Assembly: GCA_035048495.1 (NCBI GenBank)
Contig: CM068553.1
Location: 15,563,190-15,627,189, forward strand
DNA from: Euptelea pleiosperma
Taxonomy: Eukaryota; Streptophyta; Magnoliopsida; Ranunculales; Eupteleaceae
Length of the DNA: 64,000 nucleotides
Reading direction: 5' to 3'
The notes under the pieces are model-generated. The model was not told the DNA's origin. It saw only the letters and a program-made list of their open reading frames with translations, and did not search any database. The translations under genes and the position numbers were made by a program. Position 1 is the stretch's first letter; every line of letters begins with the position of its first letter. Below are positions 33,180-44,280 of this stretch, piece after piece.

Positions 33180-33584
33180 TTACCCAAAAAAAATAAAAAA
33201 TTAAGAACATGTAACAAGAATTAAGCTAAATGAAACTGAAAATATTTTAGTTAGAAACTGATACATCAGCAAAACTTGCTGAACAAAATAAGAAGATGGA
33301 GAGAGAGGGGAGTGAAGGCAAGGGTGGACAAAATAAGAAAAAATTTGAAGAAGAGACTCACCTTTTTTCTCCGCTGGAGTTGCTTGCAGCGGTAGAAGGT
33401 GCAGTCTCCAAAGCCGGAGACGATGGTGAAAGGGAGTGGAGTGAAGGCAAAGGGTGGGGTGGGGAATGTAACTATGGTGGGGACGGTAAACTGATTAGGG
33501 CTTTTTGCCCTTGTCATTGTTCTGACGAAGAACAACAGAGTTGCCGCTGAATTGAGCGACGCTCGGGCTCCTCTTTGAGGACGT
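33180..33584. other. Intergenic, no recognised gene
   Basis: Contains overlapping ORFs on both strands (33266-33637 minus, 33296-33550 plus) without recognisable domains; Gly/Lys-rich or hydrophobic, probably chance. Confidence 0.4.
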
Positions 33585-34170
33585 CGACCGTATGGATATT
33601 TGGCCAATCCGTAGGTGGACCAACAAACCAAAATCACCCTGATTAGTTGTTTCTAAGCGTTTGATCTGAGTCATTCTCATTTTGGACTAAAATGGGTTGA
33701 TTTGAAGAATTTGAGCATTATATTGGTAATCAGGTTCGGTTGACAACCATTTTGTGTACCCACGTAGAAGATGAATCAACGGCTGATTTTTGGTGAGGGG
33801 TGAGGAGATCATCCTCACAAAAAATTCAAATCATTCCAATATTTGTAGGCTGGTTTAGAAGTTGAAGAATTATGGACTGTCCATTTTTACGTGTAACTTG
33901 AAAACCACATTTGATGGGGTAAGAAATTTCAGAATGGGCTGATGTTTTGTTGGGGTGATCTCCTCACCATAGAGATCATCCAGGCCAAAAATCAGCCATT
34001 GATTCATCTTCTTTGTGGGTACCCCAAAATGGTTGTCCCTGAACCTGATCCATTGGTAAAAGGATCCAAAGGTTTTAAATCACTGATCAGGCTGATTTTT
34101 GCAATGTAGGCCCATATAGGGATTAATTGGCCAAACATCCATACGGTTAGAGTCCTATAAAAGTGTGCCA
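33585..34170. mobile_element. M1-family MITE carrying a nested hAT-like MITE
   Basis: Left arm CGTATGGATATTTGGCC..GATTAGTTGTTTCTAAGCG; right arm AAATCACTGATCAGGCTGAT..GGCCAAACATCCATACGG, then AGTGTGCCACGGTGGC. The insertion between them is listed separately. Confidence 0.75.
33730..34051. mobile_element. hAT-like MITE, nested
   Basis: About 322 bp, flanked by an 8-bp direct repeat ATTGGTAA (33722-33729 and 34052-34059), the hAT-type length. Arms are inverted: TCAGGTTCGGTTGACAACC at the left and GGTTGTCCCTGAACCTGA at the right, each followed inward by AAGATGAATCAAYGGCTGAT. No ORF. Confidence 0.75.
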
Positions 34171-34204
34171 CGGTGGCTAATATTATGGGCGGACATATTT
34201 GTTA

Positions 34205-34560
34205 CTCACCACCAAGGTTTAAAATTAAATGGGTCGTTATAACGGTATAACGGATTGGGGGCATTACCGTTTTTCTGTTATAACGGCCATTTTTCGAATT
34301 GTAACGCTTAGGGGAAAAAACAGAAAATAACAAAAAAAAATGGAAAATGAAGCTGAAATTTGAATTTCAAAAATAGAAAATAACAGAAAAAATGGGAAAA
34401 GCAGAAAAATAATGGAAATAATGGCTGTTTATTTTTCACAAAAAAATTTCCATAAAATAAGGTCGTTATTTTCGTTATAACGAAAAATATCAGCTGTTAT
34501 TCATTATAACGGCTGCTATTTTTGGGCATTTTAACGTTACATAACGTAACCCTACCTGAC
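34205..34560. mobile_element. Palindromic MITE, family M2
   Basis: Begins AAGGTTTAAAATTAAATGGG with CGTTATAACGG, and ends TAACGTTACATAACGTAACCC. The centre is A-rich with AAATTTGAATTTC. Related copies at 40265-40345, 41480-41535, 43018-43455 and 46610-46830. Confidence 0.6.
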
Positions 34561-34849
34561 TTACCTCTTCTGACCCGATCCTCATCGACTCACAAAAAAA
34601 TTAAAGGACAAGAATGGCCCTTTATTCAACCTTAGAACATATAGGATTGGGCCAAATCCTTAACCCTAAATCAGAATGATGTGATGGACGGTTGGGCAAT
34701 GAGATTCCAGTAGGTCATCGGCCGCCCATCACCGGTGACCAACCAACCAAAATCTTGTGGTCGGTCGACGGGCGTAGATGGTGGTATAGATCTTGCTGTA
34801 ATATCCCTTGCTGCCGTTAATTTCAGGATGCAGATCGTATTAGAAGACA
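34561..34849. other. Intergenic, no recognised feature
   Basis: No domain-bearing ORF, RNA or array seen. Confidence 0.4.
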
Positions 34850-35260
34850 CTGACCCTATTGGAGGATGCTGGCCTTATGTATGCTTGGCCTGTTCTGGGC
34901 TGACTTACAAAACAAAATCACCCTTATTAGTGGTTTCTAAGCATTAGATTTTTGAGTCATTTTCATGGTTCATTTTAACAGTTGGAATTTGAGCATTATT
35001 GTCACTCATAGCTACCATTTGGGGCCACTAACTGCATGGATATTTAGCGCACCCCTTGGTAAACATTCATACAAAAAGTTAGCATGTTTGATGATTTTTA
35101 GCTATGGTTTTAGTACACAAGAATAATGGTTGAATCCAATAGTTAAAATCACATCTTAAAAAGTACTAAAATCTGATGGCTAGACATTACCGATCAAAGT
35201 GGTTTTTAATGTGTATATCCATGAAGGGGTGGGCGGAACATCCACGCGGTCAGGGCCCCC
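34850..35260. mobile_element. M1-family MITE cluster
   Basis: Left half (CCCTTATTAGTGGTTTCTAAGC..GAATTTGAGCATTATTG), then a second diverged foldback with GTGGATATTTAGCGC and the right arm GGGGTGGGCGGAACATCCACGCGG. Confidence 0.6.
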
Positions 35261-35354
35261 AGATTACAGCATTGAATACGCTAAAAAGTTTCAGGTATAC
35301 CTTATTACATCTTTTTTCAATGTTATATGAGAAAAAAAATAGAGGTGAAAAACA

Positions 35355-36340
35355 TTAGTGGCGACTCAAGTAGTCACAAAAAGTACACATTTAGCCGTAG
35401 TAAAAATAAACGCGGCTAAAACTAACAATTAGCCATGAATCATAAAGTTGTCATTAAAACCATTACTTTTAACGACGAAATAATACAATTCGCTAATAAT
35501 TATATTTCCCTCCAAATAAAAATGTGTGCCAAAATTTTGCGCCATACAATTATCAGTGACTTTTTGCTGTAACATTTGGGCTGTCGCTAAATATGACTAT
35601 GCAACACCTTTAGTGGCGACATTAGATTTTCGCCCCTAAAAGTAAGTTTTTAGTAGCGATATATAGATCGCAGCTAAAAATGTTGCCACTAAAAAGAACA
35701 TTTCTTGTAGTGATGATGTACATGTAGTTTAATTATATTTATGAATAGATATTTTACTTAAATGAATTAAATTTTAAATTATATTTCAATAGTTGGTGGT
35801 GATTGAAATTTCATATTTGCATTTTATATATAAGTATATTCATGAAAAAATATGTATATGAAAAGAAAAAAATCTGTTAAAATTAATATATTTTTATCTT
35901 ATCAAATTTTAACTTCTAGCCACGATAATAAATATCACTAAAAGTATACTTAACAGTTTTTGTGGAGACATTTAGGTGCAGCTAAATCTATAACTTTTAG
36001 CCACGACCAAAAGTCGCCAATATATAAGAATCACTTTTAATTTAACTAATTCAATACTTTTAGTGGCGATTTATACTTTTAGTGAAAATAATATTGTTTA
36101 ATTAGCGACGACAAATCGCGTGGCTAAATATTTTCTTTTAGCGACGAGTATAATGTCGCGGTTAAAAGTATAATTTGTAGTGGTAATTATATAAAGTTGC
36201 AGCTAAAACTTTTAGCCACGGCACTTTCCGGGGCAGCCTAGTGGCGATGAAAATGTCATTGCTAAAAGATTTAGAGATGACGTTTAGACATTTAGCTTAA
36301 AAAAATTTCACGGCTAAAAGCCAAATTTCTTGTAGTAGGC
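35355..36340. mobile_element. Degenerate CACTA-like terminal and subterminal sequence
   Basis: Dense repeats of TAGTGGCGAC, TTTAGCCACGAC and related forms on both strands, the arrangement of CACTA subterminal regions. TTTCTTGTAGTG occurs at about 35701-35712, and TTTCTTGTAGTA at about 36325-36336. No transposase frame; probably one or two non-autonomous, partly deleted elements. No target duplication found. Confidence 0.55.
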
Positions 36341-36654
36341 CACTTGGCCGATATGGTGATGGGGTCTAGCTTTCAAGGTTGAACCATAGGTCTGGCTTAG
36401 AACTACATAGATCACGTAATTATGGCACCAATGGTTGTCAATTTGGAAAGTCGAAACACCAGGCCATCTTGTGGATTGGCACAAATAAAAAGTTACACCT
36501 TCGAGGGGAATCCGATCTACTTTTGAGGCCAAAAAATTCAACCTTTGAGGTTTAATATTATATTCTACATAATAATTCAAAAAACAAAAAACTAAGTGTT
36601 GAAATGTACTAAGAGGATCATATCGTCTTAGTGAAGATGGCTCCATATAAATGA

Positions 36655-37830
36655 TCATCGGGCAATCTCTAATGGTTGCATGAAGTCATTCCCCACACTA
36701 TATTGACCGGTTAGGTAACTAGTGGTCGGATTTGATGGTTCACCTAGCAAATTTTCAGTCTCCTCATAGTTTTGTTGCACCCATGAATGCTCTTGGAACA
36801 TTATCAATTTGTCCAACTCTGCTGCCACTTCCTTCATTGTAGGCCTATCTTCCCCTTTTAGCTTTAAGCATCTCCTAGCTAGCTCAGCAACCACTAGTAG
36901 ATGCTCTTTGTCTCCCTCATTCACAACTCGATTGTCAAGAATTTGCAATAGACAATTTTCTTTCATCGAAGATATGAAATACATAGCCAAGCTTCTATGT
37001 TCTTCGGATCTTTCTAATGAAATAGTCTTCTCCCCAGTTAAAAGCTCCACAAGAACAACACCAAAGCTATAAACATCACTTTTTCAGTTAACTGACCAGT
37101 TTGAAAACATTCTGGATCTAAGTATCCTAAGGTCCCTTGAACCAATGTAGTCATTTGAGTTTGATCAAGAGGAACCAACCTTGAGGCTCCAAAATCAGAT
37201 ACTTTTGCAATGTAATTTTCATCTAATAATATGTTGGCAGACTTGACATCTCTGTGAAGGACCGGTATGGAGTGTGCTGAGTGCAAATAAGCAAGTGCCC
37301 CTGTAGTTTCTGAGGCAATCTTTAAGCGGTTACTCCATGAATGGTAGTTGCATTGCCCTCGTTACGGATGCGTTGGAGGAGAGTACCATTGGAAACGAAT
37401 TCGTAAACTAACAAGGGAACTTCAGTCTCTAAACAACAACCTAGGAGCTTTACCACATTTCGGTGGTTGATTTGAGAAAGAATGACCACCTCATTTATGA
37501 ACTGTGTAATTTGGCTCTGATCCATTAATTTGGATTTCTTAATAGCTACAACTCTCTTATCTGGTAAAATTCCTTTGTACACTGTACCATAGCCTCCCTG
37601 GCCAAGAACTCGACTCTCATCGAAGTTGTTGGTTGCTGTTTTTAAGTCTTCTACAGTAAAAATCTTGGCAATCTCTGAAACACCAGTACGTGATGTGACT
37701 TGTTGTTGCAACAGTAAGCCTCCATTTTGTTGGAAAAATTTCTCTTTGAGTTTGATCAGCCGTCTTTGCTTGAGTGCCCAGAATGACAAAGAACTGGAAA
37801 CAATTAGAAATAGAAGGCCTAGACCAATAC
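36655..37830 (-). pseudogene. WAK gene B, exon 3: membrane segment and kinase
   Basis: Begins [21 protein letters not shown] (membrane helix), then a kinase domain with [18 protein letters not shown], the [12 protein letters not shown] loop, [15 protein letters not shown] and RRCLKLKGEDRPTM, ending ..SVGNDFMQPLEIAR at 36655. All catalytic residues are present. Lesions: an A missing from CCATGAAATGG near 37340 (reads IHGVTA-stop instead of ISWGHRL), and a base missing near 37084 (TEKVMFI instead of TEKSDVYS). Correcting these two gives an ordinary full-length domain; neither lesion is shared with copy A. Confidence 0.88.
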
Positions 37831-38059
37831 CTGTAAAGAAAACGAGTTTGAAGCGCTTCAATTCAAGTTCCATTTCACCAGAAATTAGAGGCAAAAAACA
37901 ATTGGAGTGTTTGGGTGCAATGTGGAAAAACATAATTTTGTTCTTTGGCAATTGTTAATAAGTACGTTTTGCTTAGTGAAAAATGGTTGAGGAAAGGCAC
38001 ATCCATGAAATTTTGCTCGGACATTATCTCTTGCTAGGGGTGTCCATGAATAAAAAATG

Positions 38060-38440
38060 GACCCAAAATAACTGGGAAAAAATTTAGATGCAAAGCATTC
38101 TCGTTGTCCTACATAGGGCATTTTTTGGGGCCCACTAACCACATGTATGTTTACCCACCCCTTGGTGGATATACGAAATGAAAATCAGCCCGATTGGCTA
38201 TCTCTAGCCATAGATTTTACCACTTTTTTAGGACCGACTAGCCATTGGATTCAAGCATGTTTTTTGGGTACTAAAACTAATGGCTAAATAACATCAATAA
38301 AGCTGCTTTTTAGTGTGTATACTTATTCACCAATGGGCGGGCTCAATATCCATGTGGTCGTGGGCCCAAAAAAATGAGCTATGTAGGCCACGAGAGTCCA
38401 CTGCATGGACTGCATCCGGACACCTATGCATCAAATTTTT
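38060..38440. mobile_element. MITE in WAK-B intron 2, absent from copy A
   Basis: Terminal inverted repeat GGAAAAAATTTAGATGCA on the left and TGCATCAAATTTTTTTCC on the right, with M1-like inner arms (ACCCACCCCTTGGTGG, then CACCAATGGGCGGGCT). Copy A's intron 2 runs straight across this position (near 1320-1330). Confidence 0.7.
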
Positions 38441-38607
38441 TTCCTAATTCATGTGCCCTTGGACACAAACGCCCCTATAATATGCCGTGTTTGTAGGGAA
38501 GTTATGAAAGATTCATACGATCATAATCCTGATATTAGAATGAGAACATAGCATATAGAAAGATTGATCCTAATCCTAACATTAATTATCTACGCTGCTT
38601 GACTTAC

Positions 38608-38818
38608 CTACAACGAGGCCTATCACTGGTAATGATTTAGTATCACGGGTGCAGCCGGTTCCTTCTTTTTCACCGTCACCATGGTAGCCATGTGGACAAG
38701 AGCAGCTGTGATTCCCAGGAGTATTTGTGCATTTCGCAAAAACACTGCATCTGTATTCTGTTGTATGACTCCCAGTAGTCGTCTGAGTCTGAGTCCGAGT
38801 CCGTACACTCGTTGATAT
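38608..38818 (-). pseudogene. WAK gene B, exon 2: calcium-type EGF
   Basis: Acceptor CTCAAG at 38819, donor GTAAGT at 38607-38602. Opens [14 protein letters not shown] in the frame set by exon 1, but the cysteine-rich part ([19 protein letters not shown], then GDG..GTGCTRD) is in another frame that fits exon 3. The change lies within about 38740-38800, in or beside GACTCR hexamer repeats, so slippage may be the cause. This EGF retains the cysteines that copy A has lost. Confidence 0.8.
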
Positions 38819-38949
38819 CTTGAGCAACCCCATCACCAGAAAAAGTAAGATAGCCCACGTTAGCTAAGTTTAAACCAAAGCAACAGATAGAAATCGCCAC
38901 TCACGCTTATTTTTGCTGTATATGTCCATCAAGGGGTGGCCGATACATT

Positions 38950-39190
38950 CATGGGTGTAACCGGTTCCATCTATTTTTACATCACCATGGAGAAAATAAT
39001 TGGTCTCGCGGAGACTTCAAATTCTGAAGTACCCCTCCCAAAAATGCAACGTAGAACATCTTTTAAGGCTCACTGACTTTTGGAGGGGTACTTCAAAGTT
39101 TGAAGTCCCTAGCCTCCGGGACATCAAACTCGGATTCGTCACCATGGTAGCAACGTTTACAAGAGCAGTGAAAACTCCCATCAGCTACAA
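38950..39190 (-). pseudogene. Relict extra EGF exon in WAK-B intron 1, split by a small foldback
   Basis: Minus-strand pieces at 39187-39139 (DGSFHCSCKRCYHGD) and 38990-38950 (HGD.KIDGTGYT) match the 3' half of the calcium-EGF exon. They are separated by a 148-bp insertion at 38991-39138. Confidence 0.7.
38991..39138. mobile_element. 148-bp foldback MITE with 9-bp target duplication
   Basis: Flanked by TCACCATGG at 38982-38990 and 39139-39147, a length typical of Mutator-type insertion. It contains a long hairpin: GACTTCAAATTCTGAAGTACC on the left against GGTACTTCAAAGTTTGAAGTCC on the right. The extreme ends do not pair. Confidence 0.7.
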
Positions 39191-39924
39191 ACATCATTAC
39201 CCTTCAGCAAAAACCTTTAGATTAAGATCCTATACGCCAGGTTATTGGGTTACTAACCCAGCTCCCACTCTTCAAAGTTTGCCACGTAGCCTAAGATTTT
39301 GTGGACTAAAAATAAATATAAAATATCATTTTAAAGACTTTTATGTTGCATGCAAAAATATTTGGCAATCAAGTACCCAATTAATCTTTGAACCCGCTTG
39401 GTGGTCAGAAATTGCTCCAATCGCAGTTTCTTACCCCCCATGTGTACAAATTAAAGAGCACACTTCTTTTAATTTTCTTATTTCTCCCATGGTATAACAA
39501 GAACCCATGTACAGGCAGGAGGTCCTCAATGTGCAGCTAGACAAAATAGGTCCGGCTGAGCTGGACTGCAAGCTCACTCATTGGGTAACAACCCAAATCC
39601 CCTGTGTACAGTATATTTTAGATTTGGGCCGGTCGGGCTCAGGAGTCCCCACCCCGCCTTTCGGACTGTGACGTGAATTTCAACTCATCAGTGCTATTAA
39701 CCACCATTGGATTCTCGAAATCCACGGAGCCTTGTCCGACTCCCGTTGAGGGTCAGAAAAAGGGTGTCCTCGGAGCCTGTTCCTTTAGGTTTTAGATTTA
39801 AAAATATAAAATCTATTTTTAAAACCTATTAAGACTCCACATATATACCTCTACACTCGGGCAAGGGCCCTTTATCTAGAAGAGCAGTAGAGCGCATAAA
39901 ATGTGTTACCTAGCAAAGTATTTT
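39190..39924. other. WAK-B intron 1, unassigned part
   Basis: The plus-strand open frame 39000-39497 runs through the relict exon and foldback and has no recognisable domain. TCCTATACGCCAGGT at 39225 resembles the end of repeat R. 39500-39890 shows no gene. Confidence 0.45.
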
Positions 39925-40200
39925 GGGCCTATTGGCCCATGAGTAAATGGTCCACCACTTGATCACCCTACACACAAACAATCAGCTTGATTGCTGATCT
40001 CTAGACATCGAATCTGAGTATCTAAAAAACTTATTCAATTTCAACGGCTAGAAATCACCTCGGAAAACATTCTAACTCAAATGGCTAGAGTTAATTCATT
40101 AATCAGGCTGATTGTTATTTTGTAGATCCATTTAGTGGTGGGCTAACATTTATGGGTCAGTCGGTTCGAAAGACTCTCAGGTCAGGTGGCACATTTTTAT
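39925..40200. mobile_element. M1-family MITE in WAK-B intron 1
   Basis: GGCCCATGAGTAAATGGTCC on the left and a GTGGTGGGCTAACATTTATGGG right arm; ATTAATCAGGCTGATTGTT centre-right. It sits at the position homologous to 1861-2110 in copy A, followed in both introns by a similar GGATCCACAAT-type stretch. An M2 fragment lies at 40265-40345. Confidence 0.75.
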
Positions 40201-40435
40201 GGGCTCCACTGCTGCAGATGAAAAAAAAGGGATCCACAATAAGTACAAATTTATACTACAACTTTTCCATGGTTTAAAAACGGCCTATAACGAAAATAAT
40301 GGCCGTTATACCGGAATCCTCCCCCATTACGACCACTTTGCAGTCGCAAAAAGTTTTCCAAAATTCTGAGCACATCACTTCACACGAATATAAGATTCTA
40401 AGCTACCTTTGAGCGCAGAAAAGAAACTAAATTAC

Positions 40436-41336
40436 CTTCGCATCCTTGGGGGAGATAAGGGTTCCCTCCGTAACCCCTATTGCAGATACACTGATATTCA
40501 GGGTCATTGGTGTAGTTATAACAATCGGTATTTGGTCTGGGAGCGTAAGACGCCGAGTCAATTGTCCAGATTAGCTCCACCGGAATCTGAGTTATATCGA
40601 ACGTACCATTAGTGATGAGATCCGATACATTGAAATTGAAGGTAGAACTTAGGAAGGCATAGCTGCAGCGGTTGTATTCCCAATACTCCGAGGCATTAGT
40701 CTGGTTGTATCTAGTTTCGAGACTGCTTTTAAACGTCTGAAGTCCCGTGGGAATGGTGACCTGGCAACAAGCACTACCGGGGCAAGAAACCTCTTCCACA
40801 CGTGTGGTGTTGTCGCAAAACGACGTGCACTTGCTCTCGACTCTTTGCACATTAGAGTCACCGTTGAATGTGAAGGTGCCACAACCTATGGCCGTGAACC
40901 TGTTGAAGGTGGAATAGGTGAAAGGGCTTCCCCTCAAATTTATCCAGCCAAAAGCGTCTATCGGATTGGCAAGACTCACCCCCTGCGAGTCATAACAGTC
41001 GCTAACATACTTACCACTGATGCCCAGATAACCGTACCGAGATATATTAGTTAGAATCTCAGCGTTAAGAGCATCCAGGAAGGCTCCGGTGCCGTTACAT
41101 GTTATCTTGTACCAGTGATCCATATAGCATTCTTCTCCGATGCCGAACGGGTAGGGAATGCTCACGTTTCCACATGTTTCTAGGCAACCGGGCAAGGCTA
41201 TAGCTGGAGATGTCGATGTTACGGCAGTTGCCCAAAATAACAAGACTAGAAGAAGCAAAAGCAATAGCGGAACTGCGGCTCCTCTTCTTTCTTTAATCAT
41301 TTTCTTATGTGTTAGAGAGGAGGTTGATGATATCAT
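40436..41336 (-). CDS. WAK gene B, exon 1: signal peptide, galacturonan-binding domain, EGF
   Basis: Open from the ATG at 41336 (a second in-frame ATG at 41300 is closer to the usual WAK start) to the donor GAAG/GTAATT at 40436/40435. The N-terminus is a leucine-rich signal peptide (VPLLLLLLLVLLFWATAV), then the galacturonan-binding block CGNVSIPYPFGIGEECY..WYKITCN, a Cys-rich WAK-associated region (CCQVTIPTGL, RCSYAFL) with many N-glycosylation sites, and a first EGF-like module (YQCICNRGYGGNPYLPQGC). It acts at the cell wall side. Undamaged, so it could still be translated as a truncated secreted protein if the intron were retained (stop at 40398). Confidence 0.88.
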
Positions 41337-41479
41337 GATAGTAAAACATAACTGAGATTTCTTCAGTTTAAGTAGGAGGCCAAGAAGATTAAGAAAGACC
41401 TAGGAAGCTGCTCACGGTTTTCTCTTTTGGTCTTCTTTGACTAGTTGTTAACTGTTGTTTTTAACTTTTTATTGATACC

Positions 41480-41860
41480 ATAGTTTGAAAACGTTGTAAC
41501 CATCGTTATAACGGTAACGCCCCAATCCTTGAAATTGAGGTGTAGAACGTTGTTGTGGGACGTCGGTCATCAATGATTATGACCCACGTGGCACAATCTT
41601 AAAGAATACTGATCGTATGAATGTTTGGCAACATCCCTAGGTACCTACGTAACAAAAATCAGACTAATTATTGATTTCAACCTTTTGGATCTTTGTACCC
41701 CAAATACTGATCAAACACCACGGTTAAAAATCAACCCATGAAAACGACACTTGGAAATCACTAATTTGGCCAATTTTTGGTCTGTAGGTCCACCTATGAT
41801 TGGTCCAAACATCCATACGGGTCAGCCATCTCTAAGAGTGTGTTACGTGGCTCACACTTT
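41480..41860. mobile_element. M2 fragment followed by an M1-family MITE
   Basis: GTTATAACGGTAACGCCCC at about 41503, then ACCCACGTGGCACAATC, CGTATGAATGTTTGGC, and the inverted right arm GGTCCACCTATGATTGGTCC..CCATACGGGTCAG. Confidence 0.6.
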
Positions 41861-42061
41861 TGTCCATCATCAACGTTACGATGGACGTCCCTCAGCAAAG
41901 TTCTACTCGTTTTTTCACAACAAATCTACTTTTACACTTGAGGTAGGCCCCACAAGATTTGTTCTTGTTGCGGCAAATTATTTACTGGTTGAATGCGACC
42001 AATACCTAATCCAATGTAGTTGAATGCGATCAATAAGTTTGTATGCCTATTCATTTATCAC

Positions 42062-42240
42062 AAGAGGCTCCCCGGGCAGGCTCCGGATACTTGTCTTCTC
42101 GGGCGTGGATTCCGAGAATCGAAGGGTGGTTTTGCTTTGGCAAAAAGTGATGCCAGCTCAGTGCTCTCACCACAGTTCGATTCTCGGAATCCACACCCCA
42201 GAAGGCTTGTGAAAAATGCCTGTCCCGGGAGCCCGACCCT
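42062..42240. mobile_element. ~180-bp GC-rich foldback element
   Basis: Arms pair around an unpaired centre: CTCCCCGGGCAGGC and GTGGATTCCGAGAATCGAA on the left, TTCGATTCTCGGAATCCAC and GCCTGTCCCGGGAG on the right. No ORF of note; no clear target duplication (ACAAGAGG/ACCCTC not alike). Confidence 0.7.
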
Positions 42241-43017
42241 CAATTTATCTCCATATATCTTTTCATAGTGAAATATTATTTGAAGATGAATTCTTATTTT
42301 CTTGTTCCTTGGAAAAATATGACGAGGCCACAGGTCTATATATGATCTTTAATAGTCCCTACCGCGATACCACTAACACAGTTAAGCTCCTCAGATTAAG
42401 GAATGAGAAAAGGACTAGTCATCCATAGTAAATTCAATAGATCAATGGTTAAATTCATATATGGGATCTAGATAAGGGACTTAATAGACTGTTCAAAAGA
42501 TAGGAACCATCGGATCATAAGTTCATTTGTATCGAAACAAGTTTAACTTTTGGATGCGAGTCATGCGACTATAATGCAAGAGATGGATCCGTTCATTGGA
42601 TCGACTCTTTAAATCTTGTTGTGCAAGGATCTGGGATCATCAATCCTCTAAACATCCATTCAGTCACCAAGAGTGTACCACGTGGCACATTGACGAACAA
42701 TCCTCGTTGAGGAAAAATATTTATTCCAATTTAGAAAAATTGAAGCATTGACAAATCCACGGCGGCTTGACCGCATCCGTCCTAGCTGAAGATAATAGTG
42801 ATAGGAATCTCGTTCACAGAGAGTGGCCCAACTTTGAAGAAATAAACGGCAGTAGATGATAAAGACCTCAGCCATCAGATTTAGGTACGTAGTTGAATTT
42901 CATCAAAATAATTTTCCAGGTTAGGCCTGAATGCTTATATGAACTTGATTGACTGTTCAAAGGGAGAGGAGTCGAATCATAAGTTCAGGCTTGGTTAGGT
43001 AGTAGATGTATACCCCA
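42241..43017. other. Intergenic, repeat debris
   Basis: No gene. A fragment with CCAAGAGTGTACCACGTGGCAC (42664-42690) resembles the outer ends of M1 elements. Confidence 0.4.
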
Positions 43018-43455
43018 TGGTTTTAAAAACGGCCGTTTAAACGGTAACGCCCCAAGTCCGTTTCCGTTAAAACCATTTAAACGCTTTTTATCGGTTTTGA
43101 AAAAAACAGCCGTTAAAATCGTTTAAACAGTCATTTAATTTTGAAAAATTTTGTGAAAAAAAAGGCCGTTAAAACCATTTAATTCCGTTAAAATCCGTTT
43201 AATTTCCGTTTAAATCTGTTAAATTCTATTTTTTTTTAATTTTCAAATTTCAAAATTTGAATTTCAGCGCCACTTTTCCATTTTTTTTCCGTTAAAATCC
43301 TTAAAACCGTTAAAATCTGTTTAATTCTATTTTTTTCTGTTTTTTCTATTTTTGCCCCTGACCGTTTCAATCCATTTTAACAGCCGTTTAAATGGTTTAA
43401 AGGGTAACGCCCCCAGTCCGTTTAACCGTTAAAACGGCTTCCTTTAAACCTTTCT
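43018..43455. mobile_element. Palindromic MITE, family M2 (long copy)
   Basis: Left end GGTTTTAAAAACGGCCGTTT and AACGGTAACGCCCC; right end GGGTAACGCCCCCAGTCC and TTAAAACGGC, inverted to the left. The middle is rich in CCGTTAAAA units. Confidence 0.65.
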
Positions 43456-44280
43456 ATACCCTCGTTGATGGAGAAGAAAAGTAAGAGGCCCAGGACGAAG
43501 TAAGAAGTACGAAGTTGTTGGGGTCTTTTGTTTTCTTGTTTGGTTATTAGAAGGAATCTAGGATGAAATTCACACAAATGACTAATCGTTTATCAAATTA
43601 TCAATGCATCGGACGTTGACATTGTTGATTTGACGTCCGTACAGATCAACCAAAATGGAGTAAAACTTCAGTCACAATGGGATTGCAAATCACACAAACA
43701 CAGCCAATGAGTTCTCGGCACGTACACCTAAAAGCAAAAGCACATGGGTACGTTTCAAAGCACTTGTGTACATGCCGAGAACTCATGGGATGAAGCAATC
43801 TTTTGCTTCACGCAATGCGATTGTGTACGTGCCGAGAACTCATTGGATGAAGCAATCTTTTGCTACACGCAATGCGATGCTGACGACTTCGTGAAGATCA
43901 AGAGACGTCAATTAATTCGTAGGGGAGATGGGAATATATTAATTTTTAGAGTATTTTCATCAAATCAATCAATTGGGGTCCACCTTCCATGTATTGATTA
44001 ATGAACCTTTATTTTCGGTTTTCTCTGTGGGTAGAGAGCAAGGTGGGAGGCAAAATGTTTCCATTAATGGGCTATATTTTATATTGAACCAAACAAAAAA
44101 AATCAGATTAGCCGACTATCCTTATAATACAATCTATGGACAATTTCTTAAAGCCAACTATTTAAAGAGTGTAAACATATAAGATGTTCTCATCATAACC
44201 CACTAATATCATGCATTGCTTACATCCAATATTATTAGGAATTTTTTCTGTTGCAGTTTGCACCATGGGGCCATTAAAAG
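43456..44280. other. Intergenic, with a ~62-bp direct repeat
   Basis: A block with GTGCCGAGAACTCATTGGATG and AAGCAATCTTTTGCT is repeated at about 43772-43830 and 43830-43880. It produces an 85-aa frame without recognisable domains. The rest shows nothing. Confidence 0.5.

Larger units (their letters stand above)
36655..41336 (-). pseudogene. Wall-associated kinase-like gene B, apparently frameshifted
   Basis: Three-exon WAK layout on the minus strand: exon 1 41336-40436, exon 2 38818-38608, exon 3 37830-36655, all GT-AG with phases that fit. Predicted product: signal peptide, galacturonan-binding domain, EGF module, calcium-type EGF, one membrane segment, RD-type kinase. Exon 1 is fully open, but exon 2 needs a frame change after DINEC and exon 3 has two single-base deletions relative to copy A. 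Two of these lie in or next to homopolymers, so assembly error is a real alternative. Intron 1 holds a relict EGF exon and MITEs; intron 2 holds a MITE absent from copy A. Confidence 0.88.

Noticed and set aside
39000..39497. 165-aa plus-strand frame
   Set aside because: Runs antisense through a relict EGF exon and a foldback in WAK-B intron 1; no recognisable domain.
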